NCBI RefSeq assembly: GCF_021390155.1
Contig: NZ_CP089985.1
Coordinates: 5,349,501-5,413,500 of the forward strand
Source of the DNA: Pseudomonas sp. HN11
Lineage (GTDB): Bacteria > Pseudomonadota > Gammaproteobacteria > Pseudomonadales > Pseudomonadaceae
Reading direction: 5' to 3'
DNA length: 64,000 nt
The translations under genes were made by a program, and so were the position numbers. Below, one piece after another: positions 9,621-18,494 of this stretch; the first letter of the stretch is position 1, and the number at the start of each line of letters is the position of its first letter. The notes under the pieces are model-generated. The model had not been told where the DNA came from. It was given only the letters and a program-made list of their open reading frames with translations, and ran no database searches.

Positions 9621-11315
9621 ATGCAAACCTGGCAACAGCTCTACAGCCCGCTCGGCAGCCTCGGCTTGTCCGCATTGGCAGCCGTCATTCCGATCGTATT
9701 CTTCTTCCTGGCCCTGGCCGTGTTTCGCCTCAAAGGCCACGTGGCTGGCAGTATCACCTTGGCGCTGTCGATCCTGGTGGCGATCTTCGCTTTCCAGATG
9801 CCGGTAGACATGGCGCTGGCGGCTGCTGGTTACGGTTTTGCTTACGGCCTGTGGCCTATCGCGTGGATCATCGTCGCGGCGGTATTTCTCTACAAACTCA
9901 CAGTCAAAAGCGGTCAGTTCGAGATCATCCGCAGCTCGGTACTGTCGATCACTGACGACCAGCGCTTGCAGGTCCTATTGATCGGCTTCTGCTTCGGCGC
10001 CTTCCTGGAAGGTGCAGCCGGTTTCGGCGCGCCCGTGGCAATCACCGCCGCGCTGTTGGTCGGTCTCGGCTTCAACCCGCTTTACGCCGCCGGTCTGTGC
10101 CTGATTGCCAACACCGCCCCCGTGGCCTTTGGCGCACTCGGCATCCCAATCATCGTTGCTGGCCAGGTGACTGGCATCGACGCATTCAAGATCGGCGCCA
10201 TGACCGGCCGCCAATTGCCGCTGCTGTCACTGTTCGTGCCGTTCTGGCTGGTGTTCATGATGGACGGCGTGCGCGGCGTGCGTGAAACCTGGCCGGCTGC
10301 GCTGGTCGCGGGCTTGAGCTTTGCCATCACCCAATACTTCACCTCCAACTTCATCGGCCCCGAACTGCCGGACATCACCTCGGCCCTGGCCAGCCTCATC
10401 GCCCTGACCCTGTTCCTGAAGGTGTGGCAACCCAAGCGCACCGCAGGCGCACAGATTGCCGGCGCCACTTCCAGCGCAGCAGTCACCGCCAGTGCCGGCG
10501 GTTTCGGCCTGCCACGTAACACGATTGTCTCGCCCTACAGTCTGGTGCAGATTTTCAAGGCCTGGTCGCCGTTCCTTATTCTCACCGTGCTGGTCACCAT
10601 TTGGACTCTTAAGCCGTTCAAAGCGATGTTCGCCGCCGGTGGCTCGATGTACAGCTGGACGTTCAACTTTGCGATCCCGCACCTGGATCAGTTGGTGATC
10701 AAGGTTGCGCCAATTGTGATCAATCCGACCGCAATCCCGGCCGTATTCAAGCTGGACCCGGTTTCAGCGACCGGCACCGCGATTTTCTTCTCCGCACTGA
10801 TCTCGATGCTGGTACTGAAGATTGATATAAAAACTGGTCTTACCACTTTTAAGGAGACTTTCTACGAACTGCGCTGGCCTATCCTGTCGATTGGCATGGT
10901 GTTGGCATTCGCCTTCGTCACCAACTACTCCGGAATGTCTTCGACTATGGCGCTGGTATTGGCCGGCACCGGTGCAGCCTTCCCATTCTTCTCGCCTTTC
11001 CTCGGCTGGCTGGGGGTTTTCCTGACAGGCTCCGACACGTCGTCCAATGCCCTGTTCAGCTCGCTGCAAGCCACCACTGCGCATCAGATCGGCGTTAACG
11101 ACACGTTGCTGGTCGCCGCGAATACCAGTGGCGGCGTGACCGGCAAGATGATCTCGCCGCAATCAATCGCCGTGGCGTGCGCCGCTACCGGCCTGGTAGG
11201 CAAGGAGTCCGACTTGTTCCGCTTCACCCTTAAGCACAGCCTGTTCTTTGCCACGATCGTCGGGCTGATCACCCTCGCTCAGGCTTACTGGTTCACCGGT
11301 ATGCTGGTGCACTGA
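9621..11315 (+). CDS. lldP: L-lactate permease LldP
   Basis: 564-aa inner-membrane lactate:proton symporter of the LctP family, with about 12-14 hydrophobic segments across its length. Family motifs include [20 protein letters not shown] and the C-terminal SNALFSSLQ and [22 protein letters not shown] 9621 starts [24 protein letters not shown] with an upstream AGGGG; the frame is open 35 codons further, but that part overlaps the operator. It precedes the D-lactate dehydrogenase with 69 bp between. Probably repressed by LldR and by Crc/Hfq. Confidence 0.96.
   Translation: MQTWQQLYSPLGSLGLSALAAVIPIVFFFLALAVFRLKGHVAGSITLALSILVAIFAFQMPVDMALAAAGYGFAYGLWPIAWIIVAAVFLYKLTVKSGQFEIIRSSVLSITDDQRLQVLLIGFCFGAFLEGAAGFGAPVAITAALLVGLGFNPLYAAGLCLIANTAPVAFGALGIPIIVAGQVTGIDAFKIGAMTGRQLPLLSLFVPFWLVFMMDGVRGVRETWPAALVAGLSFAITQYFTSNFIGPELPDITSALASLIALTLFLKVWQPKRTAGAQIAGATSSAAVTASAGGFGLPRNTIVSPYSLVQIFKAWSPFLILTVLVTIWTLKPFKAMFAAGGSMYSWTFNFAIPHLDQLVIKVAPIVINPTAIPAVFKLDPVSATGTAIFFSALISMLVLKIDIKTGLTTFKETFYELRWPILSIGMVLAFAFVTNYSGMSSTMALVLAGTGAAFPFFSPFLGWLGVFLTGSDTSSNALFSSLQATTAHQIGVNDTLLVAANTSGGVTGKMISPQSIAVACAATGLVGKESDLFRFTLKHSLFFATIVGLITLAQAYWFTGMLVH
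10835..10845. promoter_or_regulatory. Second LldR-like operator inside lldP
   Basis: TGGTCTTACCA inside the lldP reading frame has the same TGGT-N3-ACCA halves as the site at 9565. The two sites are identical over 12 of 13 bases (ACTGGTATTACCA against ACTGGTCTTACCA). The sites are about 1.27 kb apart. Functional status is unknown. Confidence 0.4.
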
Positions 11316-11341
11316 GACCTGCACGCAATAGAGTAAGAATC

Positions 11342-11365
11342 GACGCCGGATACGATTCCGGCGTC
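11342..11365 (+). terminator. Hairpin between lldP and dld
   Basis: A 9-bp perfect stem (GACGCCGGA / TCCGGCGTC) with a 6-base loop lies in the 69-bp gap. Only a short T-rich stretch follows, so it may be a leaky terminator or an mRNA-processing hairpin. In other pseudomonads the lldD gene lies in this position. Confidence 0.5.
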
Positions 11366-11384
11366 CGCTATTTCTGGAGGACCG

Positions 11385-14195
11385 ATGAGCCTGCCTGCTG
11401 CTTTCCTGAGCGACGTCGCACAACTGATCCCGAAAGATCGGCGTTTCGACGACCCACTTTCCACCCTCGCTTTCGGCACCGACGCCAGCTTTTACCGACT
11501 GATCCCACAGTTGGTGATCCGCGTGGAGTCAGAAGACGAAGTCGTTGCGCTGCTGCAATTGGCCCAACGAGACCACGTACCCGTAACCTTTCGCGCAGCC
11601 GGCACGAGCCTGTCCGGGCAAGCCATCAGCGACTCGGTGCTGATCGTGCTGGGTGACAATTGGAACGGCCGCGAAATCCGTGGGCAAGGCACGCAAATCC
11701 GCCTGCAACCCGGCGTGATCGGCGCCCAAGCCAATGCGTGGCTAGCGCCGTACGGGCGCAAGATCGGACCGGATCCTGCGTCGATCAACGCCTGCAAGAT
11801 CGGCGGTATCGTCGCCAACAATGCCAGCGGCATGTGCTGCGGCACCGCGCAGAACACCTACCACACCCTTGCGGGGATTCGCTTGGTACTGGCTGACGGC
11901 AGCCGCCTGGATACCGAGGACGCAGCCAGCGTCAGGGCGTTTCGGGAACAGCACGGGACGCTGCTTGAGCGCCTGGCGACATTGGGTCGCGAGACCCGCG
12001 CAAATGTTGAACTGGCGGCAAAGATTCGCCATAAATACCGCCTGAAAAATACCACCGGGCTGTCACTCAATGCCTTGGTGGATTTTGATGAGCCACTGGA
12101 TATCCTCAGCCATCTGCTGGTGGGCTCCGAGGGCACCCTTGGGTTTATCAGCGCGGTCACCTACGACACCGTGATCGATCACCCCAACAAAGCGTCGGCG
12201 TTGATTGTGTTCCCGGATGTCGAAACCTGCTGCAACGCAGTGACCGTACTTAAAACCCAACCGGTCTCTGCCGTCGAACTGCTGGACCGACGCAGCATGC
12301 GCTCGGTACAGAACAAACCAGGCATGCCCGCTTTCGTACAACAGCTTTCGGAAAATGCCTGCGCCCTGCTGATCGAATCCCGTGCGGCGTCGCCATCCCT
12401 GCTGCACGAGCAACTGGCGTTGATCATGGCTTCCCTGGCCCCATTTCCGGTAGAGAAACGGGTCAATTTCACTGAGGATCCCGTGGAAAACGCTCGCCTG
12501 TGGGCAATCCGCAAAGACACCTTCCCTGCCGTTGGCGCCGTGCGCAAAACCGGCACCACGGTGATCATCGAGGACGTAACCTTCCCGGTTGAGCAATTGG
12601 CAATCGGCGTGAATCGCTTGATCCAACTGTTCGACAAACATCACTACGACGAAGCGATACTTTTCGGACACGCACTGGAAGGCAATCTGCACTTCGTGTT
12701 CACCCAGGGCTTCAACAGTGCGGAAGAAGTCACACGCTACCAAGCGTTCATGGACGACGTGGCGCAACTGGTGGCCGTGGAGTTCGGTGGTTCGTTGAAA
12801 GCCGAACACGGCACCGGCCGCAATATGGCACCGTTCGTCGAGCTGGAATGGGGCAGCGACGCCTATCGATTGATGTGGCAACTCAAACGCCTGCTCGACC
12901 CCAACGGCATTCTCAACCCGGACGTGGTACTCAGCGAAGACCCACAAATCCACCTCAAGCACCTCAAGCCGCTGCCCGCCGCTGACGAGCTTGTGGACAA
13001 GTGCATCGAATGCGGCTTCTGTGAGCCGGTGTGCCCTTCGAAAGAGCTAACCTTGAGCCCGCGCCAACGCATCGTGATCTGGCGCGATATCCAGGCGAAA
13101 AAACGCGCCGGTGTCGACACCGCTGAGCTGGAAGCCGCGTATCAGTACCAGGGCATCGACACCTGTGCCGCCACCGGGCTTTGCGCCCAGCGCTGCCCTG
13201 TGGGAATCAATACCGGCGACCTGGTGAAAAAACTGCGCAGCCGCAACGCCGACCGTACGAAAACCGCCGAATGGCTCGCCACCCATTTCTCCACCGCCCT
13301 CAAAGGCGCGCGCTTTACCCTGCATGTAGCCAATGGTGCACGCATGCTGCTGGGCGCACCGCGCCTGGCGAAGTTATCGGCCAGCTTGACTAAGCTGTCC
13401 AAGGGGCAGATCCCGCAGTGGACCAACGCCATGCCCCAGCCAGAAAAGGCCATCCGCTTCAGTCCTACCGTGACGGGCGAGCGGCCACGGGTGGTCTACC
13501 TGGCCGCCTGCGTCTCACGCACCATGGGCCCGGCAGCGGGGGATAAGGAACAGATGTCGCTGTACGACAAAACCCGTAGCCTGTTGGAAAAAGCCGGTTA
13601 CCAAGTCGTGTTCCCCGACAATCAGGACAGTCTGTGTTGTGGCCAGCCCTTCGCCTCCAAAGGCTACGCCGAACAAGCCGAACACAAACGCCAGGAGCTG
13701 ATCGGCGCCCTGCTCCACGCCAGCCGTGGCGGGCTCGACCCCATCTACTGCGACACCAGCCCCTGCACCCTGCGCCTGGTGCAAGACCTGGGGGAAACAC
13801 GCCTGGATCTGTACGACCCCGTGCGTTTTATCCGCACCCACCTGATGGACCGCCTCGACTTCACGCCCCAGGAAGCACCGATCGCCGTGCACGTCACCTG
13901 CAGCACCCAACACTTGGGCGAAAGCCAAGCCTTGATCGACCTGGCGCGACGCTGCTCCAACACCGTGGTCATTCCAGAAGGTATTCACTGCTGCGGATTC
14001 GCCGGCGACAAAGGCTTCACCACGCCGGAACTCAATGCCCACTCACTGCGCACACTCAAGGACGCCGTGCGATATTGCAGCGAAGGCATCTCCACCAGCC
14101 GCACCTGCGAGATCGGCCTGAGCCAGCATGGCGGCATCGATTATCACGGGTTGGTGTATCTGGTGGACCGCGTCACCCAGGCTCGCGCCCACTGA
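11385..14195 (+). CDS. dld: FAD and Fe-S D-lactate dehydrogenase (Dld-II / YdiJ type)
   Basis: 936-aa membrane-associated oxidoreductase. Order: FAD-binding PCMH domain (about 40-265; GTSLSGQA, GGIVANNASGM), FAD-oxidase C-terminal domain (about 265-520; EHGTGRNMAPFVELEWG), two 4Fe-4S clusters (Cys540-x2-Cys-x2-Cys-x3-Cys and CAATGLCAQRCPVG from residue 594), and cysteine-rich CCG domains (CCGQPF, CCGFAGDKG). It oxidises D-lactate to pyruvate and passes electrons to the respiratory chain. The start has a strong TGGAGG. A direct repeat GATCCTGCAAAAA lies at the 3' end. It follows lldP with no lldD between; an operon with lldP is likely. Confidence 0.93.
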   Translation: MSLPAAFLSDVAQLIPKDRRFDDPLSTLAFGTDASFYRLIPQLVIRVESEDEVVALLQLAQRDHVPVTFRAAGTSLSGQAISDSVLIVLGDNWNGREIRGQGTQIRLQPGVIGAQANAWLAPYGRKIGPDPASINACKIGGIVANNASGMCCGTAQNTYHTLAGIRLVLADGSRLDTEDAASVRAFREQHGTLLERLATLGRETRANVELAAKIRHKYRLKNTTGLSLNALVDFDEPLDILSHLLVGSEGTLGFISAVTYDTVIDHPNKASALIVFPDVETCCNAVTVLKTQPVSAVELLDRRSMRSVQNKPGMPAFVQQLSENACALLIESRAASPSLLHEQLALIMASLAPFPVEKRVNFTEDPVENARLWAIRKDTFPAVGAVRKTGTTVIIEDVTFPVEQLAIGVNRLIQLFDKHHYDEAILFGHALEGNLHFVFTQGFNSAEEVTRYQAFMDDVAQLVAVEFGGSLKAEHGTGRNMAPFVELEWGSDAYRLMWQLKRLLDPNGILNPDVVLSEDPQIHLKHLKPLPAADELVDKCIECGFCEPVCPSKELTLSPRQRIVIWRDIQAKKRAGVDTAELEAAYQYQGIDTCAATGLCAQRCPVGINTGDLVKKLRSRNADRTKTAEWLATHFSTALKGARFTLHVANGARMLLGAPRLAKLSASLTKLSKGQIPQWTNAMPQPEKAIRFSPTVTGERPRVVYLAACVSRTMGPAAGDKEQMSLYDKTRSLLEKAGYQVVFPDNQDSLCCGQPFASKGYAEQAEHKRQELIGALLHASRGGLDPIYCDTSPCTLRLVQDLGETRLDLYDPVRFIRTHLMDRLDFTPQEAPIAVHVTCSTQHLGESQALIDLARRCSNTVVIPEGIHCCGFAGDKGFTTPELNAHSLRTLKDAVRYCSEGISTSRTCEIGLSQHGGIDYHGLVYLVDRVTQARAH

Positions 14196-14346
14196 TCCTG
14201 CAAAAAGGATCCTGCAAAAAAAACAGAACCCCAGCGTACCGGCGGAGTCATCTGCATAGGCCTCGGCAAACGAGGCCCATCAGTGATGTCGCTGGCAGCC
14301 GTTGAACGCCAGCAGCGTCGAGCCCTTTAGCGCAAGGAGACACCCT

Positions 14347-14625
14347 ATGAAGCGTTCCGCTCTTGCTGGCTTGTTTATTACCGCTGCGATGCTGGCCTCA
14401 CCTGCGTTCGCGGCAGGCGAGCCCGACCTGTGCAAAATCAATCTGGACAAAATCAACAACGGTAAAGCGCTACTCGCGACTGACACCAGCGGCAAAAACG
14501 GCGAAATAGACACCGCCGTTTCCCAGGCCAAAGCGGCCCACGCCGCGGGCGATGACAAAAAGTGCATCGAGATCACCTCGAAGGCGCTGCAAGACCTACA
14601 GAACAGCGAAAAAGGCGGCCAATAG
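14347..14625 (+). CDS. Small secreted protein of unknown function
   Basis: 92 aa with a clear Sec signal peptide (MKRSALAGLFITAAMLASPAFA, then AGEPD) and a strong ribosome site (CAAGGAGAC). The mature part has two cysteines, in DLCKINLDKI and DKKCIEI, which could form a disulfide, and Lys/Asp/Gln-rich helices (AVSQAKAAHAAGDDKKCIEITSKALQDLQ is the likely helical part). I do not recognise a named family. It lies alone between dld and ssrA and ends at a very stable hairpin terminator. The in-frame ATG at 14302 is a poorer start, with no signal peptide at its N-terminus. Confidence 0.8.
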   Translation: MKRSALAGLFITAAMLASPAFAAGEPDLCKINLDKINNGKALLATDTSGKNGEIDTAVSQAKAAHAAGDDKKCIEITSKALQDLQNSEKGGQ

Positions 14626-14635
14626 ACCGCTTAGT

Positions 14636-14669
14636 CACGGAAGGCCAACCTTCGGGTTGGCCTTCCGTG
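14636..14669 (+). terminator. Very stable UUCG-capped terminator before ssrA
   Basis: A perfect 15-bp stem (CACGGAAGGCCAACC / GGTTGGCCTTCCGTG) is capped by TTCG. It follows the small secreted gene by 10 bases and lies about 60 bases before the mature tmRNA 5' end, so the ssrA promoter must lie in or just after this stem. A TACACT at 14681 is a possible -10 box. Confidence 0.8.
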
Positions 14670-14729
14670 ACGGTTTGGCGTACACTGCACAGGCTTGTCA
14701 CTCACTAAGAAACAACGAGTTACAAGCAC

Positions 14730-15126
14730 GGGGCCGTTTAGGATTCGACGCCGGTCGCGAAACTTTAGGTGCATGCCGAGTTGGTAACAGAACTCGTAAA
14801 TCCACTGTTGCAACTTCTTATAGTTGCCAATGACGAAAACTACGGCCAGGAATTCGCTATCGCTGCGTAAGCAGCCTTAGACCTGAGCTTCTGGTACCTT
14901 CGGGTCCAGCAATCACCAGGGGATGTCTGTAAACCCAAAGTGATTGTCATATAGAACAGAATCGCCGTGCAGTACGTTGTGGACGAAGCGGCTAAAACTT
15001 ACACAACTCGCCCAAAGCACCCTGCCCTTCGGGTCGCTGAGGGTTAACTTAATAGAAACGGCTACGCATGTAGTACCGACAGCGGAGTACTGGCGGACGG
15101 GGGTTCAAATCCCCCCGGCTCCACCA
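14730..15126 (+). ncRNA. ssrA: tmRNA (SsrA)
   Basis: Transfer-messenger RNA of about 397 nt. The 5' end GGGGCCGTTTAGGATTCGACGC and the 3' end (TTCAAATCCCCCCGGCTCCACCA region) pair to form the tRNA-Ala-like domain, with T-loop GTTCAAAT and terminal CCA. The tag reading frame runs 14826-14870 from resume codon GCC to TAA and encodes ANDENYGQEFAIAA. Pseudoknot arms follow. It tags stalled nascent chains for proteolysis with SmpB. Its 3' end is the insertion point of the accessory region that starts at 15127. Confidence 0.97.
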
Positions 15127-15137
15127 CTTCATCATCT

Positions 15138-15190
15138 AAAGACGTCCACGGACGTCTTTTTTTGTGCCTTCAACCCAGCAAATACGCGGC
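15138..15190 (+). repeat. ssrA-tail repeat, copy 1 (terminator and att region)
   Basis: Directly after tmRNA, a hairpin (AAAGACGTCC / GGACGTCTTT) is followed by seven T, then GTGCC and AAATACGCGG. This is a rho-independent terminator for ssrA. Near copies of hairpin, T-run and downstream bases recur at 28726-28779, and of the hairpin alone at 29925-29955. They mark the right-hand junctions of two inserted segments. Confidence 0.85.
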
Positions 15191-15239
15191 TTCCAGCGCT
15201 TTTGCGGTCTTTTGAGAGTTTTTGAGTTCCAGCCATTCG

Positions 15240-15289
15240 GGTATTCCAGACGGCATTCCAGTCCGTCCGGTGCTAATCTTTGGAATACC
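15240..15289. repeat. Arm-type integrase-binding repeats, left end
   Basis: GGTATTCCA (15240-15248), three bases, GGCATTCCA (15252-15260), then the inverted copy TGGAATACC (15281-15289) about 25 bp before the integrase start. The same pair, GGTATTCCA-N3-GGTATTCCA, occurs at the right end of the element (28625-28645). This is the arrangement expected of integrase arm sites. Confidence 0.65.
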
Positions 15290-15313
15290 GAATTAGTGCC
15301 TGAGGACAATCTC

Positions 15314-16570
15314 ATGCCTGCTCAAAACCTCCGCCTCTCCGATCGACAGCTCAAGGGAGTCAAACCGGCGTCCAAGGATTACGTCCTCACAGACGGTGAC
15401 GGTTTGCAGCTCCGCGTACGCAACAACGGCTCGTTGCTGTGGAATTTCAACTACCGCGAACCAGTGACCAAAAAGCGCATCAACATCGGCTTCGGGACCT
15501 ACCCCGAACTGTCGTTGGCGAACGCACGGAAGATGGCAGTCGATGCGCGGGAGCTGCTCGCCCAAGGCATCGATCCGAAGGTGCAGCGCAATACCCTGAA
15601 TGAAGCCAAGCGCGCAGAAACGGAACATACCTTCGAGAACGTGGCCACCGCTTGGTTCGAACTCAAGAAGGACTCGGTCACCCCTGCCTACGCCGAGGAC
15701 ATTTGGCGGTCGCTCACGCTGCACGTGTTCCCCGATTTGAAGACGACACCACTCACGAAAATCACCGCGCCGATGGTGATCGCATTGCTTCGTCCAATCG
15801 AAGCGAAAGGCAGCCTGGAGACGGTCAAACGCCTTAGCCAGCGGCTTAACGAGATCATGACCTACGGGGTGAACTCCGGTCTGATCTTCGCCAACCCACT
15901 CAGCGGCATCAGGGCAGTATTCAAGAAGCCCAAGAAAGAGAATATGGCTGCGCTTCCGCCCGAAGAGCTCCCCGAACTCATGCTGGAGATCGCGAACGCC
16001 AGTATCAAACGCACCACCCGCTGCCTGATCGAATGGCAGCTGCACACGATGACTCGCCCCGCCGAGGCGGCGACTACTCGTTGGGCAGACATCGACTTCG
16101 AGAGGCGTGTTTGGACTATCCCACCGGAGCGGATGAAAAAACGCCGCCCTCACAGCATCCCGTTGAGTGATCACGCGGTCGCACTGTTGGAGTCACTGAG
16201 GACTCACAGCGGTCATCGCGAGTACGTCTTCCCGGCCGACAGAAATCCACGCACCCACGCCAATAGCCAGACCGCCAACATGGCGTTAAAACGTATGGGC
16301 TTCCAAGATCGGTTGGTCAGCCACGGCATGCGTTCGATGGCAAGCACCATCTTGAATGAACATGGCTGGGACCCGGAGCTCATCGAGGTGGCCCTGGCGC
16401 ACGTCGACAAGGATGAGGTGCGGAGCGCCTACAACCGAGCCGACTATATCGAGCGACGGCGCCCGATGATGGCTTGGTGGAGTGAGTACATCCAGAAAGC
16501 CGCGACCGGCAGCATGCTCGCCTCTGCATACGGCCAAGCCAGAGACAAGAACGTGGTGCCGATCCGCTAG
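15314..16570 (+). CDS. P4-type tyrosine recombinase (island integrase)
   Basis: 418-aa integrase of the P4/CP4-57 family. The N-terminal arm-binding domain (DUF4102) reads LSDRQLKGVKPASKDYVLTD and GFGTYPELSLANARKMA. A central core-binding domain follows (about 100-200). The catalytic domain has Arg in HTMTRPAEAATTRW, HGMRSMASTILNEHGW (HxxR), and the nucleophile Tyr in the HVDKDEVRSAYNRADY segment. ATG 15314 follows GAGGAC. It lies next to the ssrA 3' end, the usual target of such enzymes, and so drove integration of the element ending near 28.77 kb. It appears intact. Confidence 0.93.
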   Translation: MPAQNLRLSDRQLKGVKPASKDYVLTDGDGLQLRVRNNGSLLWNFNYREPVTKKRINIGFGTYPELSLANARKMAVDARELLAQGIDPKVQRNTLNEAKRAETEHTFENVATAWFELKKDSVTPAYAEDIWRSLTLHVFPDLKTTPLTKITAPMVIALLRPIEAKGSLETVKRLSQRLNEIMTYGVNSGLIFANPLSGIRAVFKKPKKENMAALPPEELPELMLEIANASIKRTTRCLIEWQLHTMTRPAEAATTRWADIDFERRVWTIPPERMKKRRPHSIPLSDHAVALLESLRTHSGHREYVFPADRNPRTHANSQTANMALKRMGFQDRLVSHGMRSMASTILNEHGWDPELIEVALAHVDKDEVRSAYNRADYIERRRPMMAWWSEYIQKAATGSMLASAYGQARDKNVVPIR

Positions 16571-16654
16571 CGCTGTACAGGCTCAATAACGGTAGCAACA
16601 ACTGAGCGCTCGAGATTCAGGGCAAGCAGTCTCGTTTATCCGCTTGTAAGCGCG

Positions 16655-16699
16655 GGTCCTTCCAAACAGGGCTGCAAAGCCGCCCTGTTTGGAAGGACC
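16655..16699. repeat. 18-bp perfect inverted repeat with 9-base loop
   Basis: The arms GGTCCTTCCAAACAGGGC (16655-16672) and its exact complement (16682-16699) surround TGCAAAGCC. It lies 84 bp after the integrase stop. There is no T-run, so it is not a standard terminator. Confidence 0.8.
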
Positions 16700-17056
16700 T
16701 CACTTTGAAAAACTAAAAGCCACGACGTTGTCCGGGGTTTACCACGGAATTCCATATGTGGATAACCTCACTCCAAGTCCAGAGTAACGCTGAATTTCGG
16801 CCCTTGACCGGATTTATTCACAAGCGTAGAACTGGCCGTGCAAGCGCTGTCGTTGACAGCACCCCAGGTGGCCCGAACCTTCAAGGTCACGCCGCTCCCG
16901 CGGTGGTTCTCCCCTAATGGCGATTCGCGTCCGGCAGCTCGCCCGGTCACCTCCCCGGTGATGGATGCCTACTTCAGATCATGGCCCTCATGCGCCAGAC
17001 GACTACTCCGCTGCCCTGCAGCAACCTATCCGCTTGGCCGAATCTTGCGCCAACCT

Positions 17057-17091
17057 GCGCCCGTCTCTTTCTCCTGGAAAGAGACGGGCGC
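17057..17091. repeat. 15-bp perfect inverted repeat with 5-base loop
   Basis: The arms GCGCCCGTCTCTTTC (17057-17071) and GAAAGAGACGGGCGC (17077-17091) flank TCCTG. It is inside the gene-poor stretch and not followed by T. Its sequence is unrelated to that of the hairpin 0.4 kb upstream. Confidence 0.8.
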
Positions 17092-17513
17092 TTCTAACAC
17101 TGCTGCAGCCCTCATCGCACTTGGCTTTGCGGCAACTCCACTCGTGACAATTGGCGTGACAAACGCCGATGTCACCAGCAACAGCCATGCAGATGATGGT
17201 GCCGCAGACCACGGAATGGACTGTACCTGACTGACAGTCAGGCATGCCCCGGTCATCGCATTGCTGCTTTCACCTGGCTCAGGATCTCGCGGCACTGGTC
17301 TCGTCAGCCAATGCAGCCTCCACCCGCCCACCTGTAACGGTGCTCAGGAGACCAGATCATGAGATGCCCTTGCTCCCGGTCGTAAGGAGCCGCCAGTCCT
17401 GCGTGAGTGGACACCCCCACAGGCCGCAGGGGCCTTGATCCCTGATAACACTAAGCATTCTTGGCGGGATGACGTGGGGCGAGGATCGGAGAACGGCAGA
17501 TGAGGTGATTGAG

Positions 17514-18494
17514 ATGGCATTGGTGGGTCGACGCGATGGCCGAAATTTCGGCTACGGCAGGCAACTGAGCTACGCGGGGCCGCAAGCGCTAAAAGACATG
17601 TTCGGCGGCGGTCATTACGGCACGGTCAAGGCGCACTGTGATCGGTGGTTGGCATTCGTGAAATGGTGCCGCTCCGAACAGGGGCCCGGTATCAATGATG
17701 CGCGGCAGATTGATCGAAAGGTGTTGGCCGACTACGCGGCGCATCTGCGCGACATGGTTAGGCGCGGTGATCTCGCCGTCAGTACCGCACAAAACCGGCT
17801 ATCCAGCGTCAACAGGACCATGGCGGCGCTTCGCGGTGATCAGCATGTGAAACTGCCAAGCCCGAGCAAGGCGTTGGGGATGCAGCGTACCGGGGTTCGT
17901 CTTTCGGTGCCGCAGGGCCAAGGCCGCGAACAGCTTGTGCAGATCGTCAATGCGCTTTGCAGCCAACATCAGCTACGGGCCGCCGCGATTGTTCTGTTGG
18001 CGCGAGCCACCGGCATGCGCTTGCGTGAGGCCATCTTGGCTGACCTGCCAAGGCTGAGTCGTGAGGTTTGCGATCTAGGCAGGATTAACATTCAGGATGG
18101 CACCAAAGGTGGCCGCGCCGGGGCGTCGGCGCCACGTTGGATCGCAGTGGACGACCATATTCGAGGTGCACTTAGGCTTGCACGGCAGGTGTCGCCTGCG
18201 GGAAGCCACAACCTGATTGCGCCACACGAAAGCTACCTGAGTATTTTGCAAAAAATCATCCGCCCTGCGCGGGACACTCTGCATGCACACAACCTCAAAG
18301 GCTTCCATGAGCTACGAGCGGCGTACGCATGTGAGCGCTATGAGCAAATCACCCAACACCGCGCGCCTATCAATGGCGGTCACTGTTGCCAGTTAGACAG
18401 CAACCTTGATCGTGAGGCACGGAGGCAAATCAGCTACGAGCTGGGGCACGGTCGGATCGATGTGGTCGCGGCCTACATTGGAGGACGCATATGA
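17514..18494 (+). CDS. Second tyrosine recombinase-like protein (PF12834/PF12835 type)
   Basis: 326-aa integrase-domain protein of a type carried by proteobacterial genomic islands. The N-terminal SAM-like domain spans about 1-130 (NFGYGRQLSYAGPQALKDMFGGGHYGTV), then the catalytic domain: Arg in ARATGMRLREAI, Arg in FHELRAAYACERY, and LGHGRIDVVAAYIGG carrying the His and likely nucleophile Tyr. I chose ATG 17514 (MALVGRRDGRNFGYG), preceded by GAGGTG; ATG 17469 is an in-frame alternative. The next small gene overlaps its stop by 4 bases. Its role beside a complete P4-type integrase suggests a composite island or a directionality or excision partner. Confidence 0.82.
   Translation: MALVGRRDGRNFGYGRQLSYAGPQALKDMFGGGHYGTVKAHCDRWLAFVKWCRSEQGPGINDARQIDRKVLADYAAHLRDMVRRGDLAVSTAQNRLSSVNRTMAALRGDQHVKLPSPSKALGMQRTGVRLSVPQGQGREQLVQIVNALCSQHQLRAAAIVLLARATGMRLREAILADLPRLSREVCDLGRINIQDGTKGGRAGASAPRWIAVDDHIRGALRLARQVSPAGSHNLIAPHESYLSILQKIIRPARDTLHAHNLKGFHELRAAYACERYEQITQHRAPINGGHCCQLDSNLDREARRQISYELGHGRIDVVAAYIGGRI

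Larger units (their letters stand above)
16571..17513. other. Gene-poor 0.94-kb stretch in the island with two long hairpins
   Basis: I cannot support a gene here. Short open frames exist on both strands (for example a minus-strand frame ending at 16768 whose C-terminus reads like a folded protein), but none has a recognisable family or a good start. The firm features are two long perfect inverted repeats, at 16655-16699 and 17057-17091. The stretch may be gene debris or hold a non-coding RNA. Confidence 0.5.

Noticed and set aside
16768..16950. Minus-strand frame ending VNKSGQGPKFSVTLDLE
   Set aside because: The C-terminus reads like a folded protein, but the frame is only 60 codons, has no ribosome site and no recognised family. 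At most gene debris.
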